Shown here one piece after another: positions 33,018 to 44,459 of a DNA stretch of 64,000 bases; positions within the stretch are counted from its first letter, which is position 1, and the number at the start of each line of letters is the position of its first letter. A model generated the notes under the pieces. That model made no database searches. It saw only the letters and a list, made by a program, of their open reading frames with translations, and was not told the DNA's origin. The translations under genes were made by a program, and so were the position numbers. This stretch comes from Kitagawia praeruptora (lineage: Eukaryota; Streptophyta; Magnoliopsida; Apiales; Apiaceae), in contig CM075352.1 in assembly GCA_037693485.1 (NCBI GenBank), positions 71,488,001 through 71,552,000 of the forward strand. The letters are read 5' to 3'.

Positions 33018-33030
33018 CTCCCCCTTTTTG
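33018..33030 (-). other. Polypurine tract inside the env-like ORF of C
   Basis: Minus strand CAAAAAGGGGGAG codes KKGE, equivalent to those in A and D. Confidence 0.5.
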
Positions 33031-34085
33031 TTAGCATCAAGGGTTGGGGTTGAAGCTGCAAGTAGCATTTCCAGTAGTTGAGTCTGTTTTGATTGATTGG
33101 CAATGATAGTGTGCATTTGAGATTCCATACTATCCACTCTTGAGGAAAGAAGCTGAACAGACTTAGCCGGGCTATCTTCTTTGAGAAGTTTGCTAGAAAG
33201 CACCTTCTGAGTGGTAGTAGGAGCTAGTGCCTCAATCCTGGCATCTAGTGCTATTTTCATATCTCTAATTGCAGACTTGACCTCCTCCTATTGTGTTCTT
33301 TGAATAACAGATTGCATCTTTTGTAATTTCAAGGAGGCCATAACTTGCTCAAGAACAGTCTTTCTCTGTGGTTCTGCAGTTTGGTGCTCAGCCTTAGCAG
33401 ATTGATATTGCTTCATGATTTCCACATTGAGATTTCCAAGTTCAGTGGCATTGGAAAACATCCATCCTGGAGTTTCATCCTCATTCATTTCTTCACCATC
33501 TGAACTTTGACTGTCATCACTGCCAAACTCTTCACTTCCAGCACTTGGAGACAGGATTTGTAAAGCTTCTTTTGCTCTTTGAAGAGATTCTGAGGTGTGC
33601 ACTAGGTGCATTGCCTTCTCTGCCTCCACATTGCCCTGTTGTGCCATGACTTGATAGGCAGAAATAGGATGAGTAAAGGTTTCAGGATCCAACGAGATGG
33701 AGTCAATAATTGACTGATATTCTTGTCTAAATTCCATCTCTTTGGAAGCTTCATTAACCTCCATTAACTCACTTGCAATGGCTGATTCTTCCTGCCTTAT
33801 TTCTCCTATAGTCCCTTCTCTCCTCTCATCTCTCTTTTCTTGCATCAGGGGCTCCCCCTGGCTCACACCTCTCACACCCTCACCTTCACCTACTAAGGTG
33901 GAACTCTCTAGCTCTCCTTTTGCCTGACCAGAAGAAATGTTCAGCCTCTCATTGTTTTTCTCTCCTTTTACCTGCTCACAAGGCAGCCTCTCACTCCCTT
34001 CCCTCATTCCTAAAAGTGTTTCAACTACTACAAACTCCTCCACAGTTGACATGGGAATGTCACATTTTGCAGTGGTAGAGAGAGT

Positions 34086-34227
34086 TGTCAACGGATAAAA
34101 TGTATCCGTTGATGTAGTGGTTATTGCTATCAACGGATAATTAGTTGTAGACATATCTGTTGATGGAGAAACACTTGTCAACGAATGAAGGATATCCGTT
34201 GATGAAGGAAAATGAGTATCCGTTGAA
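34086..34227 (-). repeat. ATCCGTTGAT motif cluster in the third ORF of C
   Basis: Five exact 9-mers and two variants in about 140 bases, in both orientations, inside the linker of the third ORF. Both orientations inside one reading frame point to a DNA- or RNA-level signal, not a peptide repeat. Confidence 0.8.
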
Positions 34228-35819
34228 GTGAAAACCAACACTGAATCTGTGGTGATTGATTTTAAGGAAGAGGCCACAGATAGTGCTGTGAATTCAGGAA
34301 TGGAAGATTGATGGCCCAACAAATCATCTAAAAGATGATGACCACCAATTGTTGAGTGGGGCTTCTCCAAGAATTTTAAAGATGGAGAATCAGGAATTGA
34401 TGTAGATATCATATCCACATCCAGAGATGGAGTTGGTGATGGTGGATCAAAATGTGTATCGATTTGAAGGTTAAGATCAAGGGGCTGTGACTCCACATTT
34501 ATTGAAGTCACATCAAACTGAATTTGAGAAGGTACAGTTTGTTGTACAGTGTGTGCACCCTGTGATTCCCCAATGGTTTTGGATTTTACTCTTCTACCAT
34601 AGGTTTTTGAGTGAGAGCTATCTGTGTCTCTTGCCCTTTTGTGCTGTGTTCCTGGAATGGAACTTAAATTAGTAGTCACACCCTGTTGAGAGGATGTAAC
34701 TAGAATTTGGCTTGTAGGTTCATTAACAGTCTTTTGAGAGACTGAAATGTTGGTTGCACCTGCCTCACCTTCCTTATCCTTAGGGCTTCTTTGATGTTCA
34801 CCCTGTCCCTCACCACTCACTACCACCTTCACACTCCCCTCAAGAGTTTTGGTAGTTTTTGCAACAGGTGCCTTTTGAGAGACACCTGAGGTTTGTCTTT
34901 TAGATTGTGGTTTTGGAACTCTGGATTTGGTCACTTTGGTAGGAGCCTTTTTGGTCACAGCCACAGTCTCCATTGTGACACTAGAAGGCAAAGAAATTTG
35001 GGGGTTGGAGATAGGAGTTTCAGGGTTGGAAACAGTTACCTGAACAATTGGTAGATATACCAATTGTACTTCTGCATTTAGGTTCATTCGAATCAAATCA
35101 CTTAAGACTCTCTTCTCCTGAACAAAACAATTGAACTTGCTATCCGGGTTAGCAATGGATAACTCATTCTCAGATACATGCAGTGCTAGGAGCATAAAAA
35201 ATCTAGCAAAATAAACATTCTTGCTCCTAGTTTCCTTTTTACCTAATTTAGCTGCTATCTCATACATGACTGGTGTGCCAAAATTGTAGAATTTATCAGT
35301 CAAAAGCATACATAGCATAACTAGCATGGAATTGGTAACAGCATCAAAGTTACTAATCTTGCCAGAAAAAGTTTTAATGAAGGCATCACAAAGATAACTC
35401 CATTCTTTAACCATACATTTCCTAACAATTTTCCCTAAGTTCTCTGTACTAAGGGTATAATTCATGGAATTAAGCATGGTAACAATTTCAGCATTACTGG
35501 GTACATTCAGATAGTTATTCTCAGGCAATTTTAAACAAGCAGTTAACACATCAGAATTAACTACATAATTTTTACCCTTCAAAGAAAAAGCAAGTGTACC
35601 GTCTGTGCCATTGTACTCAGCAGATGCCCACACCTCTTCAATTACCACATGGATTAGAGGAGTGGTGGCAGTCATAGCATATGACAGTTTGCATTTCTTC
35701 ACGAAATTCATCATGGTGTGATATGCTTCTGGAGCGTTCACTGTATCAACAAAGGCCGCGAAATTGTTCTTCTCATAGGTAAACCCGGTGGAAGACATCA
35801 TCTTAACAATAGGCGCCAT

Positions 35820-36328
35820 TGAAGTGTTTGAACTTTTGTTGCAGAGAGAGATTTAGTGAAGAAGATGCAGTTAACTAATGAGATTCTTGAAAATGAATAA
35901 AGGTGAGATGTGATGGCACAAAACAGCCTTTTATATTTTCCAAGAATTAAAAATGAAATAATTAAAAGTAATTACCCCATTGGACAAAAGTAACTGTCAG
36001 ATAATAAATGAAAAGAAAAGAAGTACAACCGTGACTAATTATACACGTTTAGCAACGGCTATAAAGAGAAATATGTATATCAACGGATAAAGATTGGACG
36101 GTTGAGAAAACAGTTTATCCATCGATGACGTGGACAACCTGTTATCCGTTGACATACGAAAATCTAGTAATGTGTTTATACTACCAGCGGATAAAAGGAT
36201 ATCCGTTGATAAGCAAATTTTGCCTTAAACAAAATTTCTGCTAAGAGTTATTCTGAGAGTTTTTAGTTCTCAAGTAAATCAAAACACATTTCTAGCTGCA
36301 ATACAGTATGATTAGATACCACTAGGAA
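35820..36328 (-). other. Pol-to-env spacer of C
   Basis: About 510 bases, no gene. Three exact motif copies near 36078, 36142 and 36201, plus variants (TCCATCGATG, AGCGGATA). Confidence 0.65.
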
Positions 36329-38059
36329 TTATGAAAAATTAAGCATACCTAGTTCACCTACCAACCTTGTGAATGAAGATTCATCAAGAGGCTTGGTGAA
36401 GATATCTGCAAGCTGCATTTTACTTGGCACAAAGTGCATTTCTACTGTACCATTCATCACATGCTCTCTAATGAAGTGGTATTTGATGTCAATATGCTTG
36501 TTCTCGAATGTTGCACTGGATTCTCTGTGATGGCAATAGCACTAGTGTTGTCACAGAAAATTGGAATCTTCTCAACTTTTAGACCATAGTCAATAAGTTG
36601 ATTTTTCATCCAAAGAATCTTTGCACAACAACTTCCAGCTGCAATGTACTCAGCTTCGGCTGTAGAAGTGGAGACTGAGTTCTGTTTCTTACTGAACCAT
36701 GACACAAGCCTGTTCCCTAGAAATTGAAAGGAGCCTGTAGTACTTTTCCTATCAATTCTGCAACCTGCATAGTCTGCATCTGAATAGCCAATTAGATCAA
36801 AGCCAGAATCTCTTGGGTACCAAATGCCAAGGTTTGGTGTTCCCTTGAGATACCTGAAAATTCTCTTAATAGCAATCAAGTGAGACTCTCTAGGGTCAGC
36901 TTGAAATCTAGCACAAAGACATGTGGAAAACATTATATCAGGTCTACTAGCTGTTAGATATAGAAGTGAGCCTACCATGCCTCTATAGCTTGAGATGTCC
37001 ACAGATTTTTCCTTAGTATTCAGCTCAAGCTTAGTTGCAGTGGCCATAGGTGTTTTTGCAGAGGCACAATCCATTAAGTCAAATTTCTTTAAGAGATCAT
37101 AAATATATTTTGTTTGACTTATGAAAATTCCCTCATTAACTTGCTTTACTTGTAAACCAAGAAAGTAAGTTAATTCACCCATCATGCTCATTTCATACCT
37201 ACTTTGCATAAGTTTGGCAAACCTTTTGCAAAGCTTCTCATTTGTAGACCCAAAAATAATATCATCTACATAGATTTGAACAAGTATTGAAGAACCATTG
37301 ACATTTCTATGAAATAAGGTTTTATCTACTGTACCTCTAGTGAAGTGATTCTCCAAAAGAAATTGAGATAAAGTGTCATACCAGGCTCTTGGTGCTTGCT
37401 TCAAACCATAAAGTGCTTTCAAGAGAAGATATACATAATCTGGAAATTCTGGATCATCAAAGCCAGGAGGTTGATGGACATATACCTCTTCTTCCAGTTC
37501 CCCATTTAGAAAGGCACTTTTAACATCCATCTGATAGACTTTGAAGTTGGCATGTGCTGCATAGGCTAGGAAAATTCTGATGGCCTCAAGTCTTGCCACT
37601 GGAGCAAAAGTTTCATCAAAATCTATTCCTTCTTCTTGAGAATAGCCCTTTGCCACTAATCTAGCTTTATTCCTCACAATTATGCCATTTTCATCAGTCT
37701 TATTCTTGAGAACCCATTTGGTACCTATGATACCTCTATCATCAGGTTTGGGCACAAGCTTCCATACTTTATTTCTCTCAAATTGGTTTAGCTCTTCTTG
37801 CATTGCTAAGACCCAATCTGGATCTAGAAGGGCATCCTCCACTTTCTTAGGTTCCTCCTGAGATAGGAAACTACTGTATAGGCATTCTTCTTGTGTGGCC
37901 CTCCTAGTTTGGACTCTTGAGTTTGAGTCACCAATGATTAACTCAAAAGGATGATCTCTAGTCCATTTTCTTGAAGGTGGAAGGTTTGATCTAGATGAGG
38001 TTGCTTCATCTACGTGAGCATGATCTTGTTGATTGGATATTGAGTTTTGACTTTGAGAA

Positions 38060-38072
38060 ACTCCCCCTGAGT
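38060..38072 (-). other. Polypurine tract in the integrase-RT linker (C), candidate central PPT
   Basis: Minus strand ACTCAGGGGGAGT codes NSGGV, identical over these 13 bases to one copy in B although the flanking linker is unrelated. Confidence 0.5.
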
Positions 38073-38104
38073 TTGTTGTCCTTGAGGAGTTATGAAGTTG
38101 ACTG

Positions 38105-38220
38105 TCAACAGATGCATCATTTTGTCTATCAACGGATGCTCCATTTTGCCTGTCGACGGATACATGAGAATGCCTGTCAACGGATGCATCTGATGATCTA
38201 GTATGACTGTCAACGGATGC
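38105..38220 (-). repeat. ATCCGTTGAC motif cluster in the pol linker of C
   Basis: Minus strand repeats GCATCCGTTGACAG, coding ASVDRQ/ASVDSH: three exact 9-mers and two variants. The peptide repeat follows from the DNA motif found elsewhere in C. Confidence 0.8.
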
Positions 38221-39663
38221 TTCATTTCCAGTGTTAGCATCACTTCTAGTTGGACCAACAACTCTAGGTGAATTTCCAAGGTCATGATCTTCATTTTCCT
38301 CGTCATCATCAATGTACATTCTTCCTTCTACCTCATTTTCAAATCTCAACTTTTCATGGAAGCCTTCATCATTTAGACCTAGAATCTTTTGATCATCAAA
38401 CACAACATGTACAGATTCCATAACAATGTTGGTTCTTAGATTGTAGACTCTATAGGCTTTCCCTGCTGCATATCCAACAAAGATAGCTTCATCTGCCTTT
38501 GCTTCAAATTTGCCCAAGTTATCTCCATGATTTCTTAGCACAAAACACTTACATCCAAAGACATAAAGAAAAGCTAACGTTGGTTTCTTGTTGGTAAATA
38601 ACTGATAAGGAGTCATTCCTCTAGCTTGATTGATCAAGGAAATATTCTGAGTGAAGCAGGCAGTGCTGACAGCTTCAGCCCAGAAATATGTTGGCAATCT
38701 TGATTCACTTAACATTGTTCTAGCTGCTTCAATGAGAGTTCTGTTTTTCCTTTCAACAACCCCATTTTGTTGAGGTGTTCTAGCAGCAGAAAACTCATGG
38801 ACAATTCCATTCTCTTCACAGAAAATCTTCATTGTGGAATTTTTGAATTCAGTGCCATTGTCACTCCTGATTCTTTGTACTTTTACTTCAGAACCATTGT
38901 TTACTAGTTTGAGATGATTGATGATGATTTCACTTGCACAATCTTTGGAGTGCAGAAAGAAGGTCCATGAAAACTTAGAAAAATCATCCACAATCACCAG
39001 GCAGTATTTCTTCTTTGAAATAGACATGACATTTACTGGACCAAATAAGTCCATATGCAGCAATTGAAGAGGCTTAACAATGGATGACTCTGTCTTGCTC
39101 TTGAAGGATGATTTCTTTTACTTCCCTAATTGGCAGGCATCACACAGTCCATCTTTGATGAACTCCAATTGAGGGATTCCTCTAGCAAGATCCTTTCTTA
39201 CCAAATCATTCATTACTTTAAAATTCAAATGAGACAGCTTTTTATGCCATAGCCAACTCTCATCCTTGCCTGCTTTGCTGAAGAGACAAGTAATGGATTC
39301 TGAGCATACTGAGTTGAAATCAGCTATGTAAACATTTCCTTTTCTAAAGCCTGTCAGAACCACATTGTTGTTTTCCTTGGTAGAAACAACACAGGCTTCT
39401 TTAGTGAACTTTACTTCATAGTCTTTGTCACAAATCTGACTGACACTCAGCAAATTGTGCTTCAAACCTTCAACTAAAGCCACTTCTTCAATGATGACAT
39501 TGTCCTTTGTAATCAAGCCATATCCCTTAGTATATCCTTTGCTGTCATCTCCAAAGGTAATTCTAGGGCCAGCTTCCTCCTTGAACTCTGTGAGCAGGGT
39601 TGAATCTCCTGTCATATGCCTAGAACATCCACTGTCTAGGTACCATAGATTCCTCTTATTTCC

Positions 39664-39686
39664 CTGCACACAATCCAAAATACAAA
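39664..39686 (-). promoter_or_regulatory. Acceptor-like sequence at the gag-to-pol junction (C)
   Basis: Minus strand, after the gag TGA: TTTGTATTTTGGATTGTGTGCAG|GGA, T-rich with AG at 39665-39664, in the same phase to pol as in A, B and D. Confidence 0.45.
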
Positions 39687-42093
39687 TCAAGTTGATTTTG
39701 GTACCCAAGTTTCCTTGGGTCCTTTCTTGTTAGCCTTTGGTTTTACACTCTTAGCAATCTTCACTTTGGGTGTAGATGCTTGAGTGATAGGTTTTGACAG
39801 ATGCTCATTTGCATAAATATTTGATGCATGCATTTGTGAAAAATTGGCATACATATTATCCATGCTAGGAATGCTCCATGACATTTGTGGCATATTCACA
39901 GATTGAAAATAAGGATTAGGCACATACGGCATGTTCACATATGGATTTGAAAAACTAGCATTCTGATACAAACCAGGCATAACAGGCATTGCAGGCATAC
40001 TTGGCATAAATTGAGGTACATGAACAGGAGTCCTTTTAACAGACTTGCAATTAGAAGATAGGTGATTGACACTATTGCAATTACCACAAGTTTTCCTAGG
40101 AGCAAACTTGTCAGGAGAATAATTGTTTTTCTTGTTAATGCCTATCTTACCATTTCTGTTCTATTTCTTTTTACCCTCAGTCTCTACCTTTTCATTAACT
40201 GATTTACCAACAGCCTTTTTGTTAAGTAAATCACCTACCTTAGCCTTCTCACTTGATTTGGCTTGGCTACTTTCACCAGAAACAAAGTTCTTGGCTACTG
40301 GACCATAATGATTATTCAGTTTCTTGAGTTCCTTCTTACTAACAGACTTTTTGTTAGTCGACGGATACCTCTCATCCGTTGATGGTTCATCTATCAACGG
40401 ATGATCAATATCCGTTGATTCACAAATAGTCTCTAGATCCTCAAGGCAAGGTTCTAGCTCCTTTTTCTTTTGAGTCCAGGTATCCCTCACAAATGATTCT
40501 ATTCCCTGGACTTCTATTATGTTTTGAGAAACATTCCTACAACTTTGAAATTTAGCAATTATCCCTTGTTCCTTTTCAAGCTGGTTTCTTAAGATCAATT
40601 CTCTTTTAACACAGCTTCAAGTTCATTTTTAGCATCATTGCAATCAACTCTCATTTTCTCAAATTCTAGAAATTGAACTTCTAGAACTGCATTTCTATCA
40701 GTTAAGAACTGATTAGTTTATTTAATCCTATTGTTCTCTTTAGTAAGTGATTTAAGAGTAACACTCAAGTGATATAGTTCAGTAGACATTTCATCTATAA
40801 CACTATTGCATTCCTCTTTGGTGAGCTCAGAGAGATTAGTAGAATATACCTGATTGCTAGCTGAACTTGCTTCCTGCTCAGAATCAGCCATTAATGCAAG
40901 GTTAACAAACTCAGCATCATCATCAGAATGATTTCCATCAGCAGCCCAGTCATACTCTTGGGTCATGAATGCCTTTCCTTTCTGTCTGAGAAGATCAAAA
41001 TATTTCTTCTTGTAGTCAACAGTTTCAGTTGGCTTTCCCTTGATCTCAGATCTAGGCTTCCTGCATTCACTTATCATGTGACCAGCAATACCACAATTGT
41101 AGCATTTAATTTTGGATTTATCCACATAATTGCTTGTAGAAAAATCCTTGTTAAATGGCTTGGCCACTCCAGAGTTTCTTCTGAATTTTAGCTTAGAGAA
41201 TCTCCTAGATAGAAAGGGTAAATGCTCATCTATCTCATCCAATTCATCCTGCTGTAGGACACTCATTTCTTCAGACACCTTTTCCTTGCTTTTGCTTGAT
41301 TCTGCTCTACCTTCACAAACCTCCCTGTTTGGTGTAGATTTAGCAGCTTCAGTCCTCTTCTCCTCCTTCTGCTCCAAGTTGGCAACAAGTGCAACTGACC
41401 CACTTTTCTTTTGGGCCTTCTCAATTTCTTCATCCTGCTCCATTTCTAGTTCATATGTCTTTAAAGTTCCATAGAGCCTTTCAAGAGTAAATGACTTGTA
41501 CTCTTAAGTGTTTCTTAGAGAAACAGTCATAGGCTTCCACTCTTTGGGCAGTGATCTCAGAAATTTGAGATTAGAATCTTTCACTTGGTAGATTCTTCCA
41601 TACAGTTTCAAGCCATTCAGTAGCTTTTGAAATCTACTAAACGTGTCATTCAATGTCTCTCCATTCTTGAATGGAAGTGCTCATACTGTTGGATCAGTAG
41701 CTGCATCTTGTTTTCCCTTACCTGTTCTGTACCTTCACAAAGGGTTTGAACAATGTCCCATACTTCCTTGGCGGTAGTACAGTTGATAACATTGTCAACC
41801 ATGTCTGTTTCTAAACCATTAAACAGAATATTCATGGTCTTTTTATCTTTGTGAACTTCTGCAACATCCTCAGTGCTCCACTCAGAAACAGGTTTTGGGA
41901 TGTACGTGTCTGGTGCATCTGCAGCAAGACCAACTCTTGAAGCAGCCTTCATTGGAACATGAGGACCCTTCTCAATGCAATCTACAAAACCTACATCAAT
42001 AGACATGAGATGTAGACGCATTTTTACTTTCCAGTGAAAGTAATTTTCCCTATCAAGAACCGGTATCTTCACTCCATAATCCTTCTTAGACAT
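39687..42093 (-). pseudogene. gag: Gag of element C, several frameshifts and stops
   Basis: Starts at ATG 42093 (MSKKDYGVKIPVLDRENYFHW). Breaks seen: a missing base near 41660 (after QYEHFHS), a TAA near 41502 at a Gln position, TAA at 40720-40718, a missing base near 40605, and TAG at about 40163-40161. Zinc knuckles CYNCGIAGHMISEC and CGNCNSVNHLSSNC survive, as do a Met/Pro-rich C-terminal stretch and the Gag end ETWVPKST before TGA at 39687. It contains three motif copies (40353-40420). Non-functional in this copy. Confidence 0.88.
40353..40420 (-). repeat. ATCCGTTGAT motif cluster in gag of C
   Basis: Three exact 9-mers in both orientations plus one GTCGACGGATA variant within 70 bases of gag coding sequence. 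Confidence 0.78.
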
Positions 42094-42138
42094 GTTGGAA
42101 GTGTGTTGATCTTTAAACTTCAAATATATTAGAAGCTT

Positions 42139-42150
42139 GCTCTGATACCA
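42139..42150 (-). other. Primer-binding site of C (initiator Met tRNA)
   Basis: Minus strand TGGTATCAGAGC, perfect 12-base match, two bases after the 5' LTR end. Gag starts only about 45 bases further on. Confidence 0.93.
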
Positions 42151-42152
42151 AT

Positions 42153-43137
42153 TGTCATTCCCAGATTACACACTTGTATAATTGTAGAAGGGGGGGTTGA
42201 ATACAATTCTTGATAGTTATAAATTTCTGATAAAAACCACAGAAATCTATAAAGAAATAATTGCTGAATAGAAATAGTTCACAACCACATAAAAAATCAG
42301 GTGGTTAAATGTACCACCGGAGACTTTTATTTGAAGAAAACCCTGTGATACAAATGTACACAGCTTCTGTGTTTACAACTCTTTGCTTCTAAAGATATTC
42401 AAGAAACCCTAAGCAAATATGTATGTTTTCTTACTTACTAAAGAGTTGTTACACTTGGTTATATATCCCAAGTTTACAAGTACTACAGGAATAAGATAAT
42501 ATTAATCTAATTCTAGTTGACTTGCTACTCCACTCCAAATCCACATGTAGCCGAAAGGTTGTCCTTGTGAACAGATATGTCCCCTGCACCTTTCTTGTAT
42601 GTACTGTGTAAATGGAATGCTTCTTTCTTCTGTGTTTCCAAAGTATGGCTGCCATACTGCTTTTTATACCTACTATCAACCCATGTGATCTGTCAGTCAA
42701 ACCTGTCCTTATCAACTGCTAATTCCCAGCTAGCATAGGATAAAGTGACAATGATTATCCGTTGATGTTGTGCACACTTATCCGTTGATGGTAGTTTGAG
42801 CTGTATCCGTTGATCGAGTAGATTTGAGTTGTATCCGTTGATAGAGCCCTGTTCTTATCCGTTGATACACTTTCACTTAGACAGAATTACATAGCATAGC
42901 TTATTTACAATTGGCTACCCTATTCTGCATATCCATTGATGGTCAACATGACTCTGAATAAAAACACTATCAACTGATAAATAGAGATATTGCAGTATGC
43001 TACTAAACCTCATCCGTTGATGAGCTACCTGTCAACGAATAGAGTTATAAGGTCTTATCCGTTGACAGTTACAAAACTTGACTTATACAATTTTGCTTGA
43101 ATGTTAAGTTATCATCAACTACAACATATTCCTAACA
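42153..43137 (-). repeat. 5' LTR of C
   Basis: 985 bp; minus strand TGTTAGGAAT to GGGAATGACA. Seven exact ATCCGTTGA words. Minus-strand TATAAAAA at 42668-42661. The three-base length difference from the 3' LTR is the G-run (7 versus 10). Confidence 0.95.
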
Positions 43138-43142
43138 GTCTA
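43138..43142. repeat. Target-site duplication of C, right copy (GTCTA)
   Basis: Matches 30161-30165. Confidence 0.95.
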
Positions 43143-43410
43143 AGATTAGATCACAGATAACTTAGAAAGGTTCATGATTAATAACTGAGAATTATGCTTC
43201 ATACATTTTCTTCATTGGTGTTTATCTCAGACAATAACATTATCAGAATGAATCAGAGTTTATTCAGCATGTTAACAGAGTTTGACATATCAATTTATGA
43301 GCAGAGTTTACATAACAGAGTTTAAAAACTGAGTTCACATAGCATTTAACACCTCACACAAACATGAATAATGCATTACATGAAGTGAATTTTGAGTCTA
43401 ACCATTATCT
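43143..43410 (-). other. Pol-to-env spacer of D, right part
   Basis: Non-coding. Three exact CAGAGTTTA copies plus CAGAGTTTG and an ACTGAGTT variant between 43250 and 43340. Confidence 0.6.
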
Positions 43411-44415
43411 CTAGTCAAAACTAGAGACCATTCCAAGTTCATTTACCAGCCTTGTAAATGTAGCTTCACTCAATGGTTTGGTGAAAATATCTGCAAGCTG
43501 TTGGTCTGTAGACACAAAATGAAGCTCAATGTTCCCTTCCTCTACATGCTCTCTGATAAAATGATACCTTATGCTGATGTGCTTGGTTATTGAGTGTTGT
43601 ACTGGATTACCTGTCATAGCAATAGCACTTTGATTATCACAGTAAATAGGAATCTTACTGTACCTTAATCCATAATCCAGCAACTGATTTTTCATCCATA
43701 GAATCTGTGCACAGCAGCTACCAGCATCAATATACTCTGCCTCAGCTGTAGATGTAGAAATTGATTTTTGTTTCTTACTGTACCAAGAAACCAGTCTGTC
43801 ACCCAGAAATTGACAACTTCCACTAGTGCTTTTTCTATCTATCTTACAGCCTGCAAAGTCTTCATCAGAGTAACCAATAAGTTTGAAATCTGATTCTCTG
43901 GGATACCACAGTCCTAAAGTAATGGTTCCCTTGAGATACTTGAAAATCCTTTTCACTGCTGTGAGATGTGGTTCTCTGGGATCAGCTTGAAACCTTGCAC
44001 AGAGACAGGTTGCATACATGATATCAGGTCTACTTGCTGTCAGATAAAAAAGAGACCCTATCATGCCTCTGTAGTTTGTCATATCCACTGATGCTCCTGT
44101 ATCCTTATCCAACTTAGTTGCTATTGCCATGGGAGTTGATGCAGATGAGCAATCAAGCATACCAAATTTCTTGAGAAGGTTTCTGGTATATTTTGCTTGA
44201 TTTATAAATATTCCATCATCTGTTTGCTTCACCTGTAGACCTAGAAAATAACTAAGCTCTCCCATCATACTCATTTGATACCTGGATTGCATTAGCTTGG
44301 CAAACTTTGTACAGAGTTTATCATGAGTAGACCCAAAAATTATGTCATCAACATAAATTTGAACCAAAAGCAAGTCACTACCAGATTTAAAGTAAAACAG
44401 AGTTTTATCAATTGT

Positions 44416-44459
44416 ACCTCTGTGAAATCCACTTTCTACCTCTGTGAAATCCACTTTCT
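44416..44459 (-). repeat. 22-bp perfect tandem duplication in pol of D
   Basis: Two adjacent copies of a 22-base unit starting ACCTCTGTGAAATCC on the plus strand. 22 is not a multiple of three, so RT is shifted by one frame exactly here, and the residues ESGFHRG appear in both frames. Confidence 0.9.

Larger units (their letters stand above)
31332..35819 (-). pseudogene. Third (env-like) ORF of C, one in-frame TAG
   Basis: Starts at ATG 35819 (MAPIVKMMSS); one frame of about 1495 codons, broken only by TAG at 33290-33288 (codon before it CAA, after it GAG). Conserved core: AYHTMMNFVKKCKLSYAMT (near 31), VKEWSYLCDAFIKTFSG (near 139), FYNFGTPVMYEI and YFARFFMLLALHVSE. A long linker holds GVSQK and SVSQKT copies and a cluster of the C motif (34086-34227). 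After the stop come a coiled coil (SSRVDSMESQMHTI), NKKGEK over a polypurine tract, and a large C-terminal region with REISRIEEIRREWNS-like helices. No membrane segment seen. 31168-31331 beyond the stop is non-coding. Confidence 0.82.
36329..39669 (-). pseudogene. pol: Pol of element C, one stop and one frameshift
   Basis: Copia polyprotein on the minus strand. Protease DSGCSRHMTGDS, integrase zinc finger HKKLSHLNF with CDACQLGK, then a TAA at 39120-39118 where relatives have Gln (CAA to TAA). Integrase blocks LHMDLFGP, RSDNGTEF and NGVVERKNR; linker with repeated ASVDRQ; RT WKLVPKPD to YVDDIIFGS; RNase H DADYAGCR and STAEAEYIAA. At about 36500, after QHSRT, one base is missing and the frame shifts; the real C-terminus (VGELGMLNFS) can be read in another frame down to a stop at 36331-36329. 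Otherwise well preserved, so the damage is recent. Confidence 0.92.
30166..43137 (-). mobile_element. Element C: full-length Sirevirus-like Ty1/copia retrotransposon (12,972 bp)
   Basis: Minus strand. 5' LTR 42153-43137, primer-binding site, gag, pol, spacer, third ORF, polypurine tract, 3' LTR 30166-31153, with perfect GTCTA duplications. LTRs differ by seven substitutions and a G-run of 7 versus 10. All three ORFs carry disruptions, so this copy is defective. The motif ATCCGTTGA/TCAACGGAT occurs about 27 times as exact 9-mers (hand count), in LTRs, spacer, gag, pol and third ORF. Confidence 0.97.

Noticed and set aside
34086..34227. CRISPR-like repeat array
   Set aside because: Spacing is irregular, copies are in both orientations and the genome is a plant's.
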